A stretch of DNA of 64,000 nt, from the NCBI GenBank assembly GCA_001414345.1, contig LLCB01000223.1, positions 36,510-100,509 on the forward strand, given 5' to 3'. Below are positions 13,401-25,100 of this stretch, piece after piece. Source of the stretch: Hymenoscyphus infarciens. Its lineage: Eukaryota; Ascomycota; Leotiomycetes; Helotiales; Helotiaceae. The translations under genes were made by a program, and so were the position numbers. Under the pieces are notes generated by a model that did not search any database, was not told where the DNA came from, and saw only the letters and a list, made by a program, of their open reading frames with translations. Position 1 is the stretch's first letter; every line of letters begins with the position of its first letter.

Positions 13401-15110
13401 AAAAATTATATTTCCTAAAAATTAGTATATATACTATCTACGAGAATAGATTAGAATATAGCTATAAACTATCTAAAATAACTATTAAAAAAGAAGAAGT
13501 TAAAGTAAGTAGCTGAAATTCTAAGAAGATTTATCTTATTCTATAATATCTAGTTTTAAAGTATCTTTTTATAAGAGTATTATTACTCTTAATAAACTGA
13601 AATTATATATCTAGTATATAAAGAAATACTCGAGATAATATAACTTTAGTAGTCTATAGAGTACTAGAGAGAAAAGTACTATAGTTTAGGTTTATCTAAT
13701 AGCTTAATTAAGAAACGTCTATTATATTATTAATATATTAAGAAGTTATAAATATTAAAGAATAACTACTAGACTAAGAGAACTCGATTATTATTATAAA
13801 CTTTCTTATTTATAGTTTAGATTATAAGAGAGACTATATATAGAGTAGTATAAATCTATAACGAAGTTTTATAAAAAATAATAAGAGATTTAAGTATTAC
13901 TCTCTAATACTTTTCTTAGATATTCACTATAATTATACTAGAAAGCTAGACAAATTAAGAATTCAGGCTTCTTATTCTTCTAAACTGTCTTAAATACTTT
14001 CTTTATTATTCTAAGCTAATTCGTATAATCTATAGAAAAGTAACTAACTATAAGTAATTCTTAAATCTCTTACTAAGTATTTAAAAATAGTAATATAAAA
14101 AAAGTTAAATCTAGTATCTAGAAGCTAAAGAGTTTATCTTATCTAATTATATCTAATAATCTACGCTACTTCTATAGAAGCTAGTAATCTATTAATATCT
14201 CTATTTTAAATTAAAACAAAGTATAGAATATATAAAGAAATATCTCTAGTAGTATATTATTATTAGTCTAGATTATATCTAATAATATCTCTTCTAGCTT
14301 ATTCTAATTAATAAACCGTAGTTTAGAAAGTAGTATCTAATAGTACTCTTCTATATTATTTCTTCTAGTATTTCTAAGAGAATATACTCGTAATTTAATA
14401 AATATTAGAAAGCTAAAGAAAATTTATATTCTACTTTTTTATTTATATTAGTTAAGTTAAGATAAATAGAATAGAGTAAAATAAGAGAACTACTAAGCTA
14501 GATTAATTTAATTATTATCTGATTTTTCCTTATTTTAGATTAAGTTATAAGAAAGAATACTTATAGTAGAATAAAGCTAAGTAAATAGAGAAGCGAATTA
14601 CTAATTATTTAAAGCTTATTTAGTTCACGCTCTTAATTTACGAATCTCTATATAAATATAAAGAATAACTCGAATTTAGTTAGTTTATAAATCTTATTTT
14701 AAATTATAAGTCTCTTTAATAAAGTCTCTATTTATAAATAGAATTCTTTAAATTAAACTATAGTATTATATTCGTAAATCTCTTTTTTTATCTAAAAAAA
14801 AACTCGATTTATAAATATCTTACTAAAATAGAATTTAAGAATTAATTCTTCGATTTATATCTTACTATAGTATACTACTCTCGTTTAGTCTAGTAAAGCT
14901 ACTATACTAGTAGCTCTCTATTTTAGGAGCTCTTAGTATATATACTTTATATTAGACTATTTTATAAGTTATATATATAGTTATAGTAGTATTATACTAG
15001 TACTTCTTAAGTAAGTATTAAGAAGTTATAAGAGTATTATATAGTAGTAGTATTATATAGTAATTTACTATATAATTACTATATAATATAAGAATTCGAT
15101 TTAGGTATAG
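10430..15110. repeat. Large AT-rich RIP block 2 (dead transposons)
   Basis: About 4.7 kb with almost no CpA/TpG and very high AT. Coding content is obliterated. Segment 11514-11646 matches parts of the direct repeats at 23080-23205 and 25580-25697 ('agagatagtttttccttttc', 'gtatttatat', 'tcgtgctattata'), so a related LTR-type element contributed. A RIP-altered copy of the 7.4-10.4 kb repeat lies near 11150-11230. Transposon class otherwise cannot be told. Confidence 0.8.
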
Positions 15111-15430
15111 CGATTTGATTTATAAGAGAATAAAAAGAGGCTTATATAAGCACGAGTCAACGAACGAACGAAATCAAGGATTGAAAATACGAACCAAACA
15201 GGCTGTTAGTAGATTTGGTCAAACCCTCGTCTCTTACAAGAACACAGAGGTATTCACGGCGGAGATCGGACACCAAAGAATCATCAAAAATATGTATACA
15301 AACCTCAAAGCCTCTTCCTATCTACAAAATTCATCCCCCCCCCCTCTCTCCTCCATCTCCTTCCCTCATTCATCCTATACCCCCATTACCCATCTCACAC
15401 CCTTTTCTCCTCCCTATAGACCTCCCCCTT

Positions 15431-17204
15431 CTAAACCGTGAAAGTAACATTAACCCCATTCCCCACCCACCTAGGCCAAAACTCCACCCCCAACCCCACC
15501 CCCCGTCCCGCAGCCTTCAACTTCCCCACCCCAGACGCCTTAACAACCAACCCCGCATCATCGAAACCCCAATCCCCATATGTCCAACGAGCTTGTTGCA
15601 GCGGACCAAGATACTGCGTCCATTCATCCGCCAAATACGACCCATCATCTTTGAGAGCTTTAATCGCAGCGATTTTGTCGAGTCCTTGGTATGTGATTGG
15701 GATGTGGAGGTCTGAGTTTGCGTCCAGGGTGGCGAGGGAGTAGGTTGAGGGGGTGGTAAGGAGGAGGGGTGTGTTGTATTGGATGATTTGGAGCGTGAGA
15801 GGCACGCCGGGTGTAAAAGCTAATGTTAAATTCCTGACCGGTCCAGCTGGCGTGGTGGGGGAGAGAAAACTCGAAAGATAGGATTTCGAAACAGCCAAGA
15901 CACCGCTTGAAGACATGGAGTAATCCGTACTCGTCAGTTTCTTCCCCTTGGAATCCGTGATTCCCTTCAATGTGTTTCCGTTTAGAATATACGGGACCTG
16001 GACATCGACCACTGCCTCCCCAAATTTATGCCACAAGTATGCACTCGTATTCTGCGCCCCCAAAGAGGGATCAACGGTGCTATCCGCCAACGCATTTTGT
16101 TTCCCGGCAACAGCGGAAAAGAGGATATCAATCCCCACCGGATCCTTCCAAAACCCAGCGGTACGATTATACTGATCATCCCCATTATCCCAGATAATAC
16201 TGGAATACCCATATTTCGCACAAGTTCGGATGAAGAAATCATTATACTTCCATCTCGCCGCCGTTTCCGTAGAAGAAGTACTAGCATCCCACTCCCCAAT
16301 AAAGGTTGGGATATTGGTAAAGTTGCCGTGGAAGAGTTCGAAATCCGAGACGAGCGAGGACTTATCAGCATCGGAACCCCAGATCGTTTTTCCCCATGCG
16401 GAAAAGATGAAGTCGTAGGGTGAGTAGTAGTGGAACTGCAAGGCCCAGGGTTGATTTAAATATGTAGTTGGTTTCTTGAAGAATTGCGTCGTTTTGAGGA
16501 TATCTTGTCCCAGGCCGGAAAGTGAAATTACACGTTTTGGGTTGTGACCGCCTGCTTTATTGATGCTATCCAGGAATGCGGTATTCATGTTGTTCAACAA
16601 ATCGCCATGTTCCTGCGTCGTCCCAACTGGCTCGTTGATCGCTTCAAAGAGTAGGGAGGAGGATTTGCAGGCGAATTTCGCACCGATTTGGGACCAGAGT
16701 CTTGTGAATTTCTCGAGGATCATGGTGGTATTTGCATTTGCTACAGTAGGGTCGGCCCAGACCCAGGAATCGTGGTGTACGTTTAGGACGACGGTGAAAT
16801 TTAGGGCGAGAGCTTGATCAACTACTATTTCGACGCGGTTTAGGAATGTGGTGTTTACCGTCCAGGTTGGGGAGGAGGAGGTGAAGTGGTAGGCCCATGT
16901 TACTGATTGTATTTAGCGGAAGGAGAGTGGATGGGGAGAGGGGGGGTGTACCTGGGATTCTGATGCTTTTGAAGCCGCGGGATTTTATCTCGGCGAGGAG
17001 TTTTGGTGTTGCTGGGGCATTATTCCATGATCCTTCGTCTGGGACTGCGTCGAGTGTGTTTCCTAGGTTCCATCCTGGGTTGAGACTTGCGATTGATGCA
17101 GCGGCTGTGACGGGCTGAAAGCTGGTCGTGCATTGTGCGAGATCTTGACTAGAGGCAAGAGAGAGGGCAGCAGCCAGGAGGCCGAAGAATTGGGATATCC
17201 GCAT
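15431..17204 (-). CDS. Secreted GH5 (cellulase-family) glycoside hydrolase
   Basis: Exons 16952-17204 and 15431-16902 (minus) give 574 aa. The 49-nt intron (GTACAC..CAG, branch GCTAAAT) restores 'KSIRIPVTWAYHF'. Residues 1-19 (MRISQFFGLLAAALSLASS) form a signal peptide; the longer in-frame ATGs upstream would bury it and were not used. The GH5 TIM-barrel motifs are 'NPGWNLGNTLDA', 'VVLNVHHDSW', the acid/base in 'FEAINEP' (E175) and the nucleophile in 'FIGEWDAS' (E288). The last about 180 residues look like beta-sandwich modules, as in multidomain fungal GH5 enzymes; I could not assign a CBM family. Likely an extracellular beta-1,4-glucanase or related plant-wall hydrolase; exact substrate is inference. 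The gene sits beside a RIP block but is intact. Confidence 0.93.
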
Positions 17205-18412
17205 CTTTACGCTGTCAAGAAACAATCTGGAAAGAAAAGGCAACAGAAGAAACGAACGAAAAAAAGGAGGAAGATACATATTAATCAAACTGTGAACGCT
17301 CGACATACTACTCACACCCGTCGAAATATCCCTCCAATGTATTCTCCCATCCAAATAAACAAGTACTGTACCCTCCCGATCATAACCTCCACAAATCGGA
17401 ATCCATACCACCAACAGGGGAAAATGCATCAGCCCAAGACCTCGGTGCTATATTACCCTTTCGCATCTGCAGTGACTTACCACTTAATATAATCGCATCG
17501 TTTGTTGGAGGCGGAAAACGTGGTGACCAAATTCCAGTAACCATATGCGGGGTGTGGAAGATAGATTGCCGAGTTTTCGAATGCGGGGAGGAGCATCTAT
17601 CTTGGATGGAGAGGAGACCTGGGGTATTTTGCCTCGTCAAAGGGAATAAGGCTATTTAATTTTCCGTTCCACGATGGCCGGAGTGAGAGGACTCAATATG
17701 TAATAGGTGGCGATATTTGAGTTTTTTTCCTTGGAGGAGTCGATCGAAAAACGTGACCTGTCTAACCAAGCATAAGAGCTCAAAGAGCGAAGGATTCCCC
17801 TGGAAGAATAGAAGGTAATTTAAACTTATAGAATATCCAATGGAATAGTCGTATTATTGAACATAAAAAAAATGCGAAAACAAGCTTCCTCGTGACTCTG
17901 TTTTGGCCCCTAAACAATTGGCCAGTTAAGCCATCAATTATCGAGTAAGCTCGTATAGATTTGGAGGCCAAAAAGTGTTTTGCGGGTAATCCCTTAGTCG
18001 GCTAGTAAGCCAGTCGCAAATTTGAGCAGTAAGCTATCAATCCGCGAGTAAACCGTCAATTATCGAGTAAGCTAGCTCGCCCGTGCTAGATTTCAACTGT
18101 GAGATTTTGCGAGGATATGAGACAGGAAATATCCTAGAAGAAGCAGAGAGTGTGTGCATTGCCTTCTTGCCTATTAGAAAAAGAGAATGCGATGCTGCTT
18201 CCTGGAGTGAAGAGTTGAGATACAAAACGTGACCACGTAACTTCTCAGTCTTAGAACTCGTCAGCAAGCTAAATAGCAGCAAAAACGTACCACTAAGTAC
18301 CAAAACATCTAAAAGCAGAAAAGAGCATCGAATCTCCCAATTTTGGTGAGTGCACAAACACGTGCTCTCAAGGCATAAGTTTGAGAAATTTTGAAACAAC
18401 ACCAAATCCTTT
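17205..18412. other. Intergenic region upstream of GH5 with a 45-bp direct repeat
   Basis: Holds the GH5 promoter/5' UTR. A direct repeat of about 45 bp is centred on 'tcaattatcgagtaagct', at about 17925-17970 and 18048-18095. It explains why two short minus-strand frames here both contain AYSIIDGL. No gene is convincing. Confidence 0.5.
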
Positions 18413-18701
18413 GGCTTTGGCTAAATCGCCTGACCCTTTTGACTAAATCGCCTAACTCTAACCCGATTAAGCACTCTTATCACGCCCGTATAACACTAAT
18501 TCTCTATTCTAAGGGGTAGTAACCTAGTTTTTAAGGTTAGGGTTAGTTAGGGTTAGTTAGGGTTAGGGATCGGGTATGGGTTAGGGCTAGGGATAAGGGT
18601 TAGTGATATATGATTTTGTACTTTAGTAGTGTTCGCGAACGGAACTAATTTGGTTAGATCAGGCGATTTAGTCAAAAGGGTCAGGGGATTTAGCAAAACT
18701 C
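18413..18701. mobile_element. 289-bp TIR element (MITE) with internal telomere-like repeats
   Basis: Imperfect terminal inverted repeats of about 50 bp start GGCTTTGGCTAAATC on the left. The right end read inward starts GAGTTTTGCTAAATC; both continue with ..CCTGACCCTTTTGACTAAATCGCCT. The element is bounded on both sides by the 8-bp direct repeat AATCCTTT (18405-18412 and 18702-18709), a target-site duplication size typical of hAT-type elements. The interior (18534-18603) is a run of GTTAGGGTTA and TTAGGG variants. It is non-coding and too small to encode a transposase. Confidence 0.82.
18534..18603 (+). repeat. Interstitial telomere-like (TTAGGG) tract
   Basis: Three 10-bp units GTTAGGGTTA followed by degenerate TTAGGG/TAGGG variants. 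The tract lies wholly inside the 289-bp TIR element, so it probably arrived with that element rather than marking an old chromosome end. Confidence 0.8.
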
Positions 18702-20639
18702 AATCCTTTTCCTGTTCAAAAGCAGAAAGATGGGCAGTCCGAAGTTGATACCCAGATACAGTACCAGATACAGTACCGAATACCGATTTAGGAATCAACC
18801 CCTTCCCTCTTCATGCGATATGAATTCACAAGGCGACGTCATGGTTCCTCATGGAGGAGTGTCTTGTCTCTTGATTCAGCAACTGTGCGTCCCAAAGCAT
18901 CGCAGGAGGCAGTATAGATCGTCAACGCTCGCGATAGCTTGAATAAAAAGGAGGTGAATTGCCGGATATTTTGTCCTGCGAATGGTTAATCACGAATTGC
19001 TTCAATTCAGTCCTGACGGGAGTCCTGAAGTTGGACACTCGGTGTGCGATGGTGGAGCAGGAAGATGAGGATGATTGGTGAGGGAGGAAGACGGGAATGG
19101 CCGTATTTATGCCTTGATCGTGAGTTCTCCACCATGACATGACCGCTCGTTCTGACCACTCGTTCTCTAGTTTAAAGATTTTCAGGTGTTCGGATGATTT
19201 GGTGGTGCGGAGAAGACCTTGAAGGGTTTTGGTGGGGCCAGTGGACTCTCAATAGACTCTCAGACGAGGGTCAAAGCGTCTTGATTATCCGAATGTCACG
19301 GGGCCTCTAAAGATAATCGCTTTCATGCCTGAGGCTTAAGTTTTTCTTGAGAGCCAAGGATCTTTGAGAGTCAAGGTCCTCGCTTGAGAGTTAAAATCGC
19401 TTGAGAGTTAAAATCGCTTGAGAGTTAGAATCGGTTAAGCCTCGGCAGGGGCCAGGTGCGTAGGGGCCAGGTGCGAGGCCAGGGGTACATGATTCTTTAC
19501 TATAATAAGGGCAGTACACGTACGGAGTATACGGGCCCTACTAATGCGCGTAGGATAACTTTCGCTGAATCGGTCGAATACTTTCTTTATATTATAATAG
19601 CGTTGACGTTAATTGTTTACGAGCAATACCGAGTTGTACGACTACCCCTGTCTACTAGGCGCATATGCCTAGTATAGTTCTTCCGCCCGGAGTATAGTTC
19701 TTCCGGTTAGTACATACTCATACTAGCCTCAAAGAGCTTTGACTCTCAAGAGTTATTTGAGAAGTAAGGGCTTTTGATAATCAATTCTCTCTTGAGAATT
19801 AAGCTCGCTTGATAGTTAAGGATTTTGAGCCTTAAAATCCTTGATTATCGCCTAACAGTTAAGGCATCTACTGACTCTCGTGCGACAATTAAGTATGCTT
19901 GATCATCGTACGATAGTCTTTAGAGAGTCTACCTCCACCACCCAAACCCTGTAAGGGAGAAGACTTGGTGAGTGTTTGTGAGAGATATTGTATTGATTAC
20001 CAACACTAAAAGATACCAGCCACAGCCCTTGATCGTACTTGTATCGCCTTTTAACCTTCTTTAGCGCTTCTAGATCGTGCGGTGGCGGTGGCGGTGGTGG
20101 TGGTTTGACAGGTGACCTCTCGATTCGGTGAGAGGTGTTCTAATTAAGCTTAGCGCCGCTTCTATTTTGAAGGTGGCCCTTGCACCCTTGCCTTGCAGTG
20201 GTGAAGCAATTTGGCTTGGCACTTTTTGGGTGAGGCACGACCTTGCACAAATCTCACAAATCTCACAAATCTCACAAATCTCGTCGCCTCCCTGCAATCT
20301 TCACTCCGTTTTCCCTCCTCAGTACAAACACAATCACTTCCAACACTTCTCTTCCTTCGTTTACCAACACTTTTCACTACTTACTGCCCTCGTAATATCC
20401 CACTCCATTCACAACTTACCCCATTCACTTGGTTTTGTTCTTCTCCTTTCTTTCATCACACGACCTCACACTCATCTCCCTTAAATCTCAATCCGACACA
20501 GCCCAGAAGGACCCGCTATTACAAACACACTCCATCGACACGACCACCGTCGACACCACACACCATCGCGGACACCTCATCTTCCTTCTCGAATCTCTCG
20601 ACATCTCAACCTCCACCAACAGCATCTCACGATCTCACG
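18702..20639. other. Intergenic, repeat-rich; upstream of the Mid2-like gene
   Basis: No supported gene. 19240-19935 is dense in GAGAGT/ACTCTC words in both orientations, and its ends are weakly inverted (GACTCTC..GACT / AGTC..GAGAGTC), suggesting an eroded foldback element. It includes a 17-bp tandem repeat (CGCTTGAGAGTTAAAAT) x3 at 19381-19431, a GGGGCCAGGTGCG duplication near 19448-19480 and an AGTATAGTTCTTCCG duplication near 19671-19705. GGT-rich simple repeats lie at 20079-20105, and a 9-bp (ACAAATCTC) x4 tandem lies at 20246-20281. The last 300 bp are CT-rich, as in fungal promoters/5' UTRs. Confidence 0.55.
19381..19431 (+). repeat. 17-bp tandem repeat, three copies
   Basis: CGCTTGAGAGTTAAAAT repeated three times, the third with one change (TTAGAAT). 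It lies inside the GAGAGT-rich, possibly foldback segment. Confidence 0.9.
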
Positions 20640-21548
20640 ATGGTGTCGCCATCACAACTCCGCCTGGTGTCGGTCCTCGCCTTCCTCACCATCTCGACAC
20701 AGGCAACTTTCCTCGACGGAGCAAATCTCTTCGCCGCACGGCAAGCATCTCCCTCAGCATCAGGCTCCGTTCACATCGCAGAAACCACAACCACACAAGC
20801 ATCAACCTCAAAAGCAGCAGCAACAACAACAACCACCTCCCCAAACGCCGTAACCACCTCCACACCAACGCCCGTAAAAACAAGCGCAACGCCAACCTCC
20901 CCAACCGCTGATCCTCCCACTACAAGCACATCAACGACGGCAGCAAACACCGACACAAAAGCCTCCTCAAGCACGCCCGTTTCCCCGACCGACTCATCCA
21001 CAAGCTCCAATGCCGTGACCTCCGACACTCCAACTTCCGCGTCCCCAACAAAGGGTGCCTCAAGTTCTGCCTCGAAGATTCTCACCTCCTCGATTGATAC
21101 CGCGACCATCACACCAACCGTAAACGTCCAAACCGTAATCGAAACGGTCTCGGGCTCCCTCATTACCTCTGTCTCCTCATCCACCGATACAGCCGCCTAC
21201 GTATCTGCTACAAGTGCCGCCGCAGCCTCCAACGCAGCTCTTGCTTCCTCATCCGAAAACAAGTCCTCTAGCATGTCGACCAAGACACGAAATCTCATTA
21301 TCGGTCTCGTTGTTGGTATCGGAGGCGCGGCTATTTTCGGGGGGTTGTTCATTGTTGCATGGAGAATCTGGGGACGAAAGAAGAATAACGATGAGAGTGA
21401 TGGACTGATGGGATTCAGTGGGGGGAATGCGCCGGGTGAGAAACCTGTTGGTGCTGCTGCTGGGCCACAGGCGAATCCTTTCCAGAGTACGCTGGAGACT
21501 TATCATAATCCTGCGAGGGGGAATGTTAATGCTTCTTCGAATTTCTGA
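20640..21548 (+). CDS. Mid2/SKG6-like single-pass wall sensor, Ser/Thr-rich
   Basis: Single exon of 302 aa. The frame is open further upstream, but the ATG at 20640 was chosen because it begins a good signal peptide (MVSPSQLRLVSVLAFLTISTQA). Then comes about 200 residues of extreme Ser/Thr/Ala/Pro content, expected to be heavily O-mannosylated. One transmembrane helix is near residues 219-242 (IIGLVVGIGGAAIFGGLFIV), followed by WRIWGRKK and a short, Gly/Asn-rich cytoplasmic tail. This architecture is that of fungal cell-wall-integrity sensors of the Mid2/Wsc/SKG6 type, which couple wall stress to Rho1-PKC signalling. No Cys-rich WSC domain is present, so Mid2-like is the better label. The signalling role is inferred from architecture only. 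Confidence 0.85.
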   Translation: MVSPSQLRLVSVLAFLTISTQATFLDGANLFAARQASPSASGSVHIAETTTTQASTSKAAATTTTTSPNAVTTSTPTPVKTSATPTSPTADPPTTSTSTTAANTDTKASSSTPVSPTDSSTSSNAVTSDTPTSASPTKGASSSASKILTSSIDTATITPTVNVQTVIETVSGSLITSVSSSTDTAAYVSATSAAAASNAALASSSENKSSSMSTKTRNLIIGLVVGIGGAAIFGGLFIVAWRIWGRKKNNDESDGLMGFSGGNAPGEKPVGAAAGPQANPFQSTLETYHNPARGNVNASSNF

Positions 21549-22190
21549 TCGCGCCATATAACTCGAAACGAAAATTGAACGGTCGATCGCACTGGAAGCA
21601 GAGAGTAAATTGTGATATAGTTTAGAGATGAAGGGGTTTGCATATATGGGGATGGTTCTGTCTCAGTACCCATGAAAGAAGCAATAGTGGATTTTTACAT
21701 GCGTGCATGGCAGGGCGTCAATTTTTCAAAGCTTTCTTCATAGCTGGAGTGAGGAAGATACCAGAGGTATTTAGCGCCAACCTATGATGGGGCGTTTATA
21801 TGCTAGATTTTTGTTTTTGTTTGTCAGGTCACACCTTGTTCCTCCATTATACCTATAATAATGACATGGAGAAATTTGAAATTCTTTTTTTCACCTTTTC
21901 ACATATTAAGTTTGGATCAGGTTGTGGTAGATTGTCCCGTAGTGTCTGATGTGTGTTAAATGATATGCAGGTACACTCACCTCGTCCATCACCTGTCTCT
22001 CTAGTATTTCCACCACTCATGTCGTACATAAATGAGTTGATTTTCACGAGCTATAGTCCCAGGGTTACGAATTACGACTCAAATCCAACAAGCATGTATC
22101 TTCGTTCAGGAAGAGAGAGTAAGAGAGTAAGAGACTCGTCGCTGAATGTCAGTTAATTAAGATTCAGAGATGAAAAAAGAGTTATAATAC
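21549..22190. other. Intergenic, 3' flank of the Mid2-like gene
   Basis: Contains the likely 3' UTR and unremarkable sequence grading into the RIP block near 22190. No gene seen. Confidence 0.6.
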
Positions 22191-25100
22191 CACTCTTTTT
22201 TTCTGAGGGATGCAAAGACTTAACATCTGTACGCGGTATATCCTACGAACCTCTAGCAGTTCTATTCTAGCCCTAGTACTGTCTACAGAGCTAAGCTTAA
22301 GTTAATAGTATAGTAATACCTCTTTCTATAACTATTCGAGTTTCCTAGCTTTAACCTTTAACAAAGAAGCTATGTTATATATAGTAATATACTAACTATT
22401 AACAAAAAGGACCTATATAGCTTATTTACTCGATAGTAGTATCTCTAGACTACGAAGTACTAACTAATTAAGAAAGCCTTTAAAAGTAATACTATATACT
22501 TATTAATACTAGAGAACTTTTACTCTAGATATACTATAGAATTATATATAACTTTAAGAAGATAAGAGCTATATATTACTCTAAGATTAGAGGTGAAATC
22601 TATAATTATTATTTTATATAAATAGTAGATATTATAGTTAAGTTAAGAGAATTACTAGAAGAAGAGATAAAAGACTTTTAGTACTAGTATACTATAGAGT
22701 AGTAGAAGAGGTCTAGATAGTATAAATAGACGTATAGAGCTAGAAGAGTTTTTATAAATAGAGAATAGATTTTCTATTATTTATAATCGTCTTAGATAGA
22801 TAATTAAAATATATTCAGTAGTAGTATATTAGATAAAGTAGTATAAATACCTCTAGAGAGATATAGAACTAGTATAAAGTAGAGAGAATAGTATAATAGT
22901 ATGCTGTTATTCTAGATAGCTAGAAGTACCTGTTATATATAAGGTTTTAGTAGTTATTATCTTATATTATCTGTTTTAGAAAGATTACGTAGGTTTAGGC
23001 TTTTATATTAGCTAACGTATAACGTTAGTCGGTTTTAGACCTTTTAGTCTAAACCTCTTATATATAGTAGCTTACTCCTAGAGTAGAAGAGAGATAGTTT
23101 TTCCTTTTCTTCTATATTAGAGCTTAGTATTTATATACGTTATTTAGTCTTAAACGTACTCCTATATACCTCTTCTCTTATAGTATATATTTCATATTAT
23201 TATATAAAAAGGAAAAACTCTACTTCGCTAGTAATAGTATTTATAATATCTCTTTTAAGCTTATCGTCGCTTCTTTTATTTCGAATATAACTTAGCCTAG
23301 ATTTAGACTAGAATAATAATATTCTTAAATAGCTAGATAATCAGAGACTACTTAGATAGCTAATAATATTAGAGTTTAGTATTAGTTTTAAATAGCTAAT
23401 AAAAAGCGTGTTTTATATATTAAGAAAGCAGGAATACGCTAAGTACTCTAGAGGCTTCTAATAACCCTCTCTATATAGAGACTACTATATATAGGTTTAG
23501 TAAATAAGTCGACTATTACTAAAAGTTATTATAAAGGCTTCTAAATCTGCTCTTACTCTCTCTTCTCTTATTCGATATTATATTAACAGTTCTACTAAAT
23601 AGCGTTAAGTAATAAACCCCTTTTAGAGCTACCTCTCTTTCTGAAAGCCGCCTAAATAGTATCTATATACTAAGATCTAGAAGATCTTAATAAAATAATA
23701 ATAATAATTAAAGAGACTAGTAAGACTTCTTAAATATAGACTAGATATAGTTAGTTATATAAGCTTTAGAAGTAGAGAATTAAGAAATAAAGAATTAGCT
23801 AGCTAAGCTAGAAAGGAGAGTAAGTAAACTTATAATTTAAAGTTAATATCTTACTTCGCTTTTAAACCCTTCTTTAAACTCTCTCTAATCTAACCCTCTT
23901 CTACTTCTAAGCCTAAATTTATATCTCTTTTAGCTATAAGTAGCTACTTCTAATACCTTCTAATATTCCTCTCCTACTTAATATAGCACCGAAGCCTCTT
24001 CGAATACTCTCTAATCTCGATAAAAAAGTAAGATAACTAAAAAGATCGAACTTTTAAATAATAGTATTTTACTTATATACTAATAATAGAAGATATTAGT
24101 ATATAATAGACTCTCTATAAATACTAATTATTATAACTCCTCTCTAACCTGAAAAGCCTTTATTTAGAGTATAATAACTAAACTAGCTAGAAACTACTTA
24201 GAGCCTAGATATAAGTTAGAGTTAGACCTTACTTTTAAAGATTAAGAAGATATAGTTACTCTTTTAGATACCTACTTTTTAACTAGTTATAAGACAGAGG
24301 ATACTTAGAACGCTTTTAGATCCTTATAAATAAGATAAGAAGATGCTAAAGATACTTTTACTATTTTTAAAGGTTACTTTTTAAGTATAGCTATACTTGA
24401 AGGTATACTAGAATTAGAATAGTTCTTTTAAATATAGAATAAGATTATACTATAGCTCTAAAACTTAGCTGCTTTAAAAAAGAGATAATAGAACTATAAC
24501 TTTATTAGAATAGTAGCTAATCTTTTAGCTTTAGATAAGAAGACACGCTAAAACGCTAAGTTATATACTTCGGTCTAAAATACTCTCTCTTTAAACTCTC
24601 TATAATCTAATAGTGAATCTTCTACTACTTCTAAAGTAGAATTAGAATTAGAAGATAAATAAGTCTTTAAGTACTCTAATAGGAATAAGATAATATAACA
24701 ACTTTAGTATCAAGTTTATTTAACTAGCTAAAATAGCTTCTTTATTATCCTAAACTTTAGATAGTAAGATAATTTCAGAAACAACTTCGCTTTTAACTAC
24801 TTAAAACCCTACTAACTCTAATAAGAGTCTTATATTCTTTACTTTCTTTTTACTTCTAGCTAAGCTAGATATTCTTTTTTTATTTAAACTCGAATTAGAT
24901 ATAAGTTAGTACGCTCTTAAAGTAAGCTCTTAACTAAGTTATTACTATTACCTTTAACGTTACCTCTCGACTAAACGACTTCTAACTCTACTCTAAATTT
25001 ACCTCTAACTCTATTTTAAATGTTTTAAACTTTTTAAACTTTTTAAACTTTAAACTTTTTACTTTAAACTTTTTCTAACCTACTAGATAGATTAGACTAT

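Noticed and set aside
15115..15743. Plus-strand Pro-rich frames at the 3' end of the GH5 gene
   Set aside because: They arise from the CT-rich GH5 3' region and antisense of the GH5 coding sequence.
17780..18405. Two minus-strand frames sharing AYSIIDGL
   Set aside because: The shared peptide comes from a 45-bp direct repeat, not from paralogous genes; no other coding evidence.
18534..18603. TTAGGG tract as a true telomere or chromosome-fusion scar
   Set aside because: It is short, degenerate and enclosed by TIRs with a target duplication, so transposon cargo explains it better.
20211..20639. 143-residue N-terminal extension of the Mid2-like protein
   Set aside because: The extension includes the 9-bp tandem repeat and CT-rich leader and would bury the signal peptide that begins at 20640.
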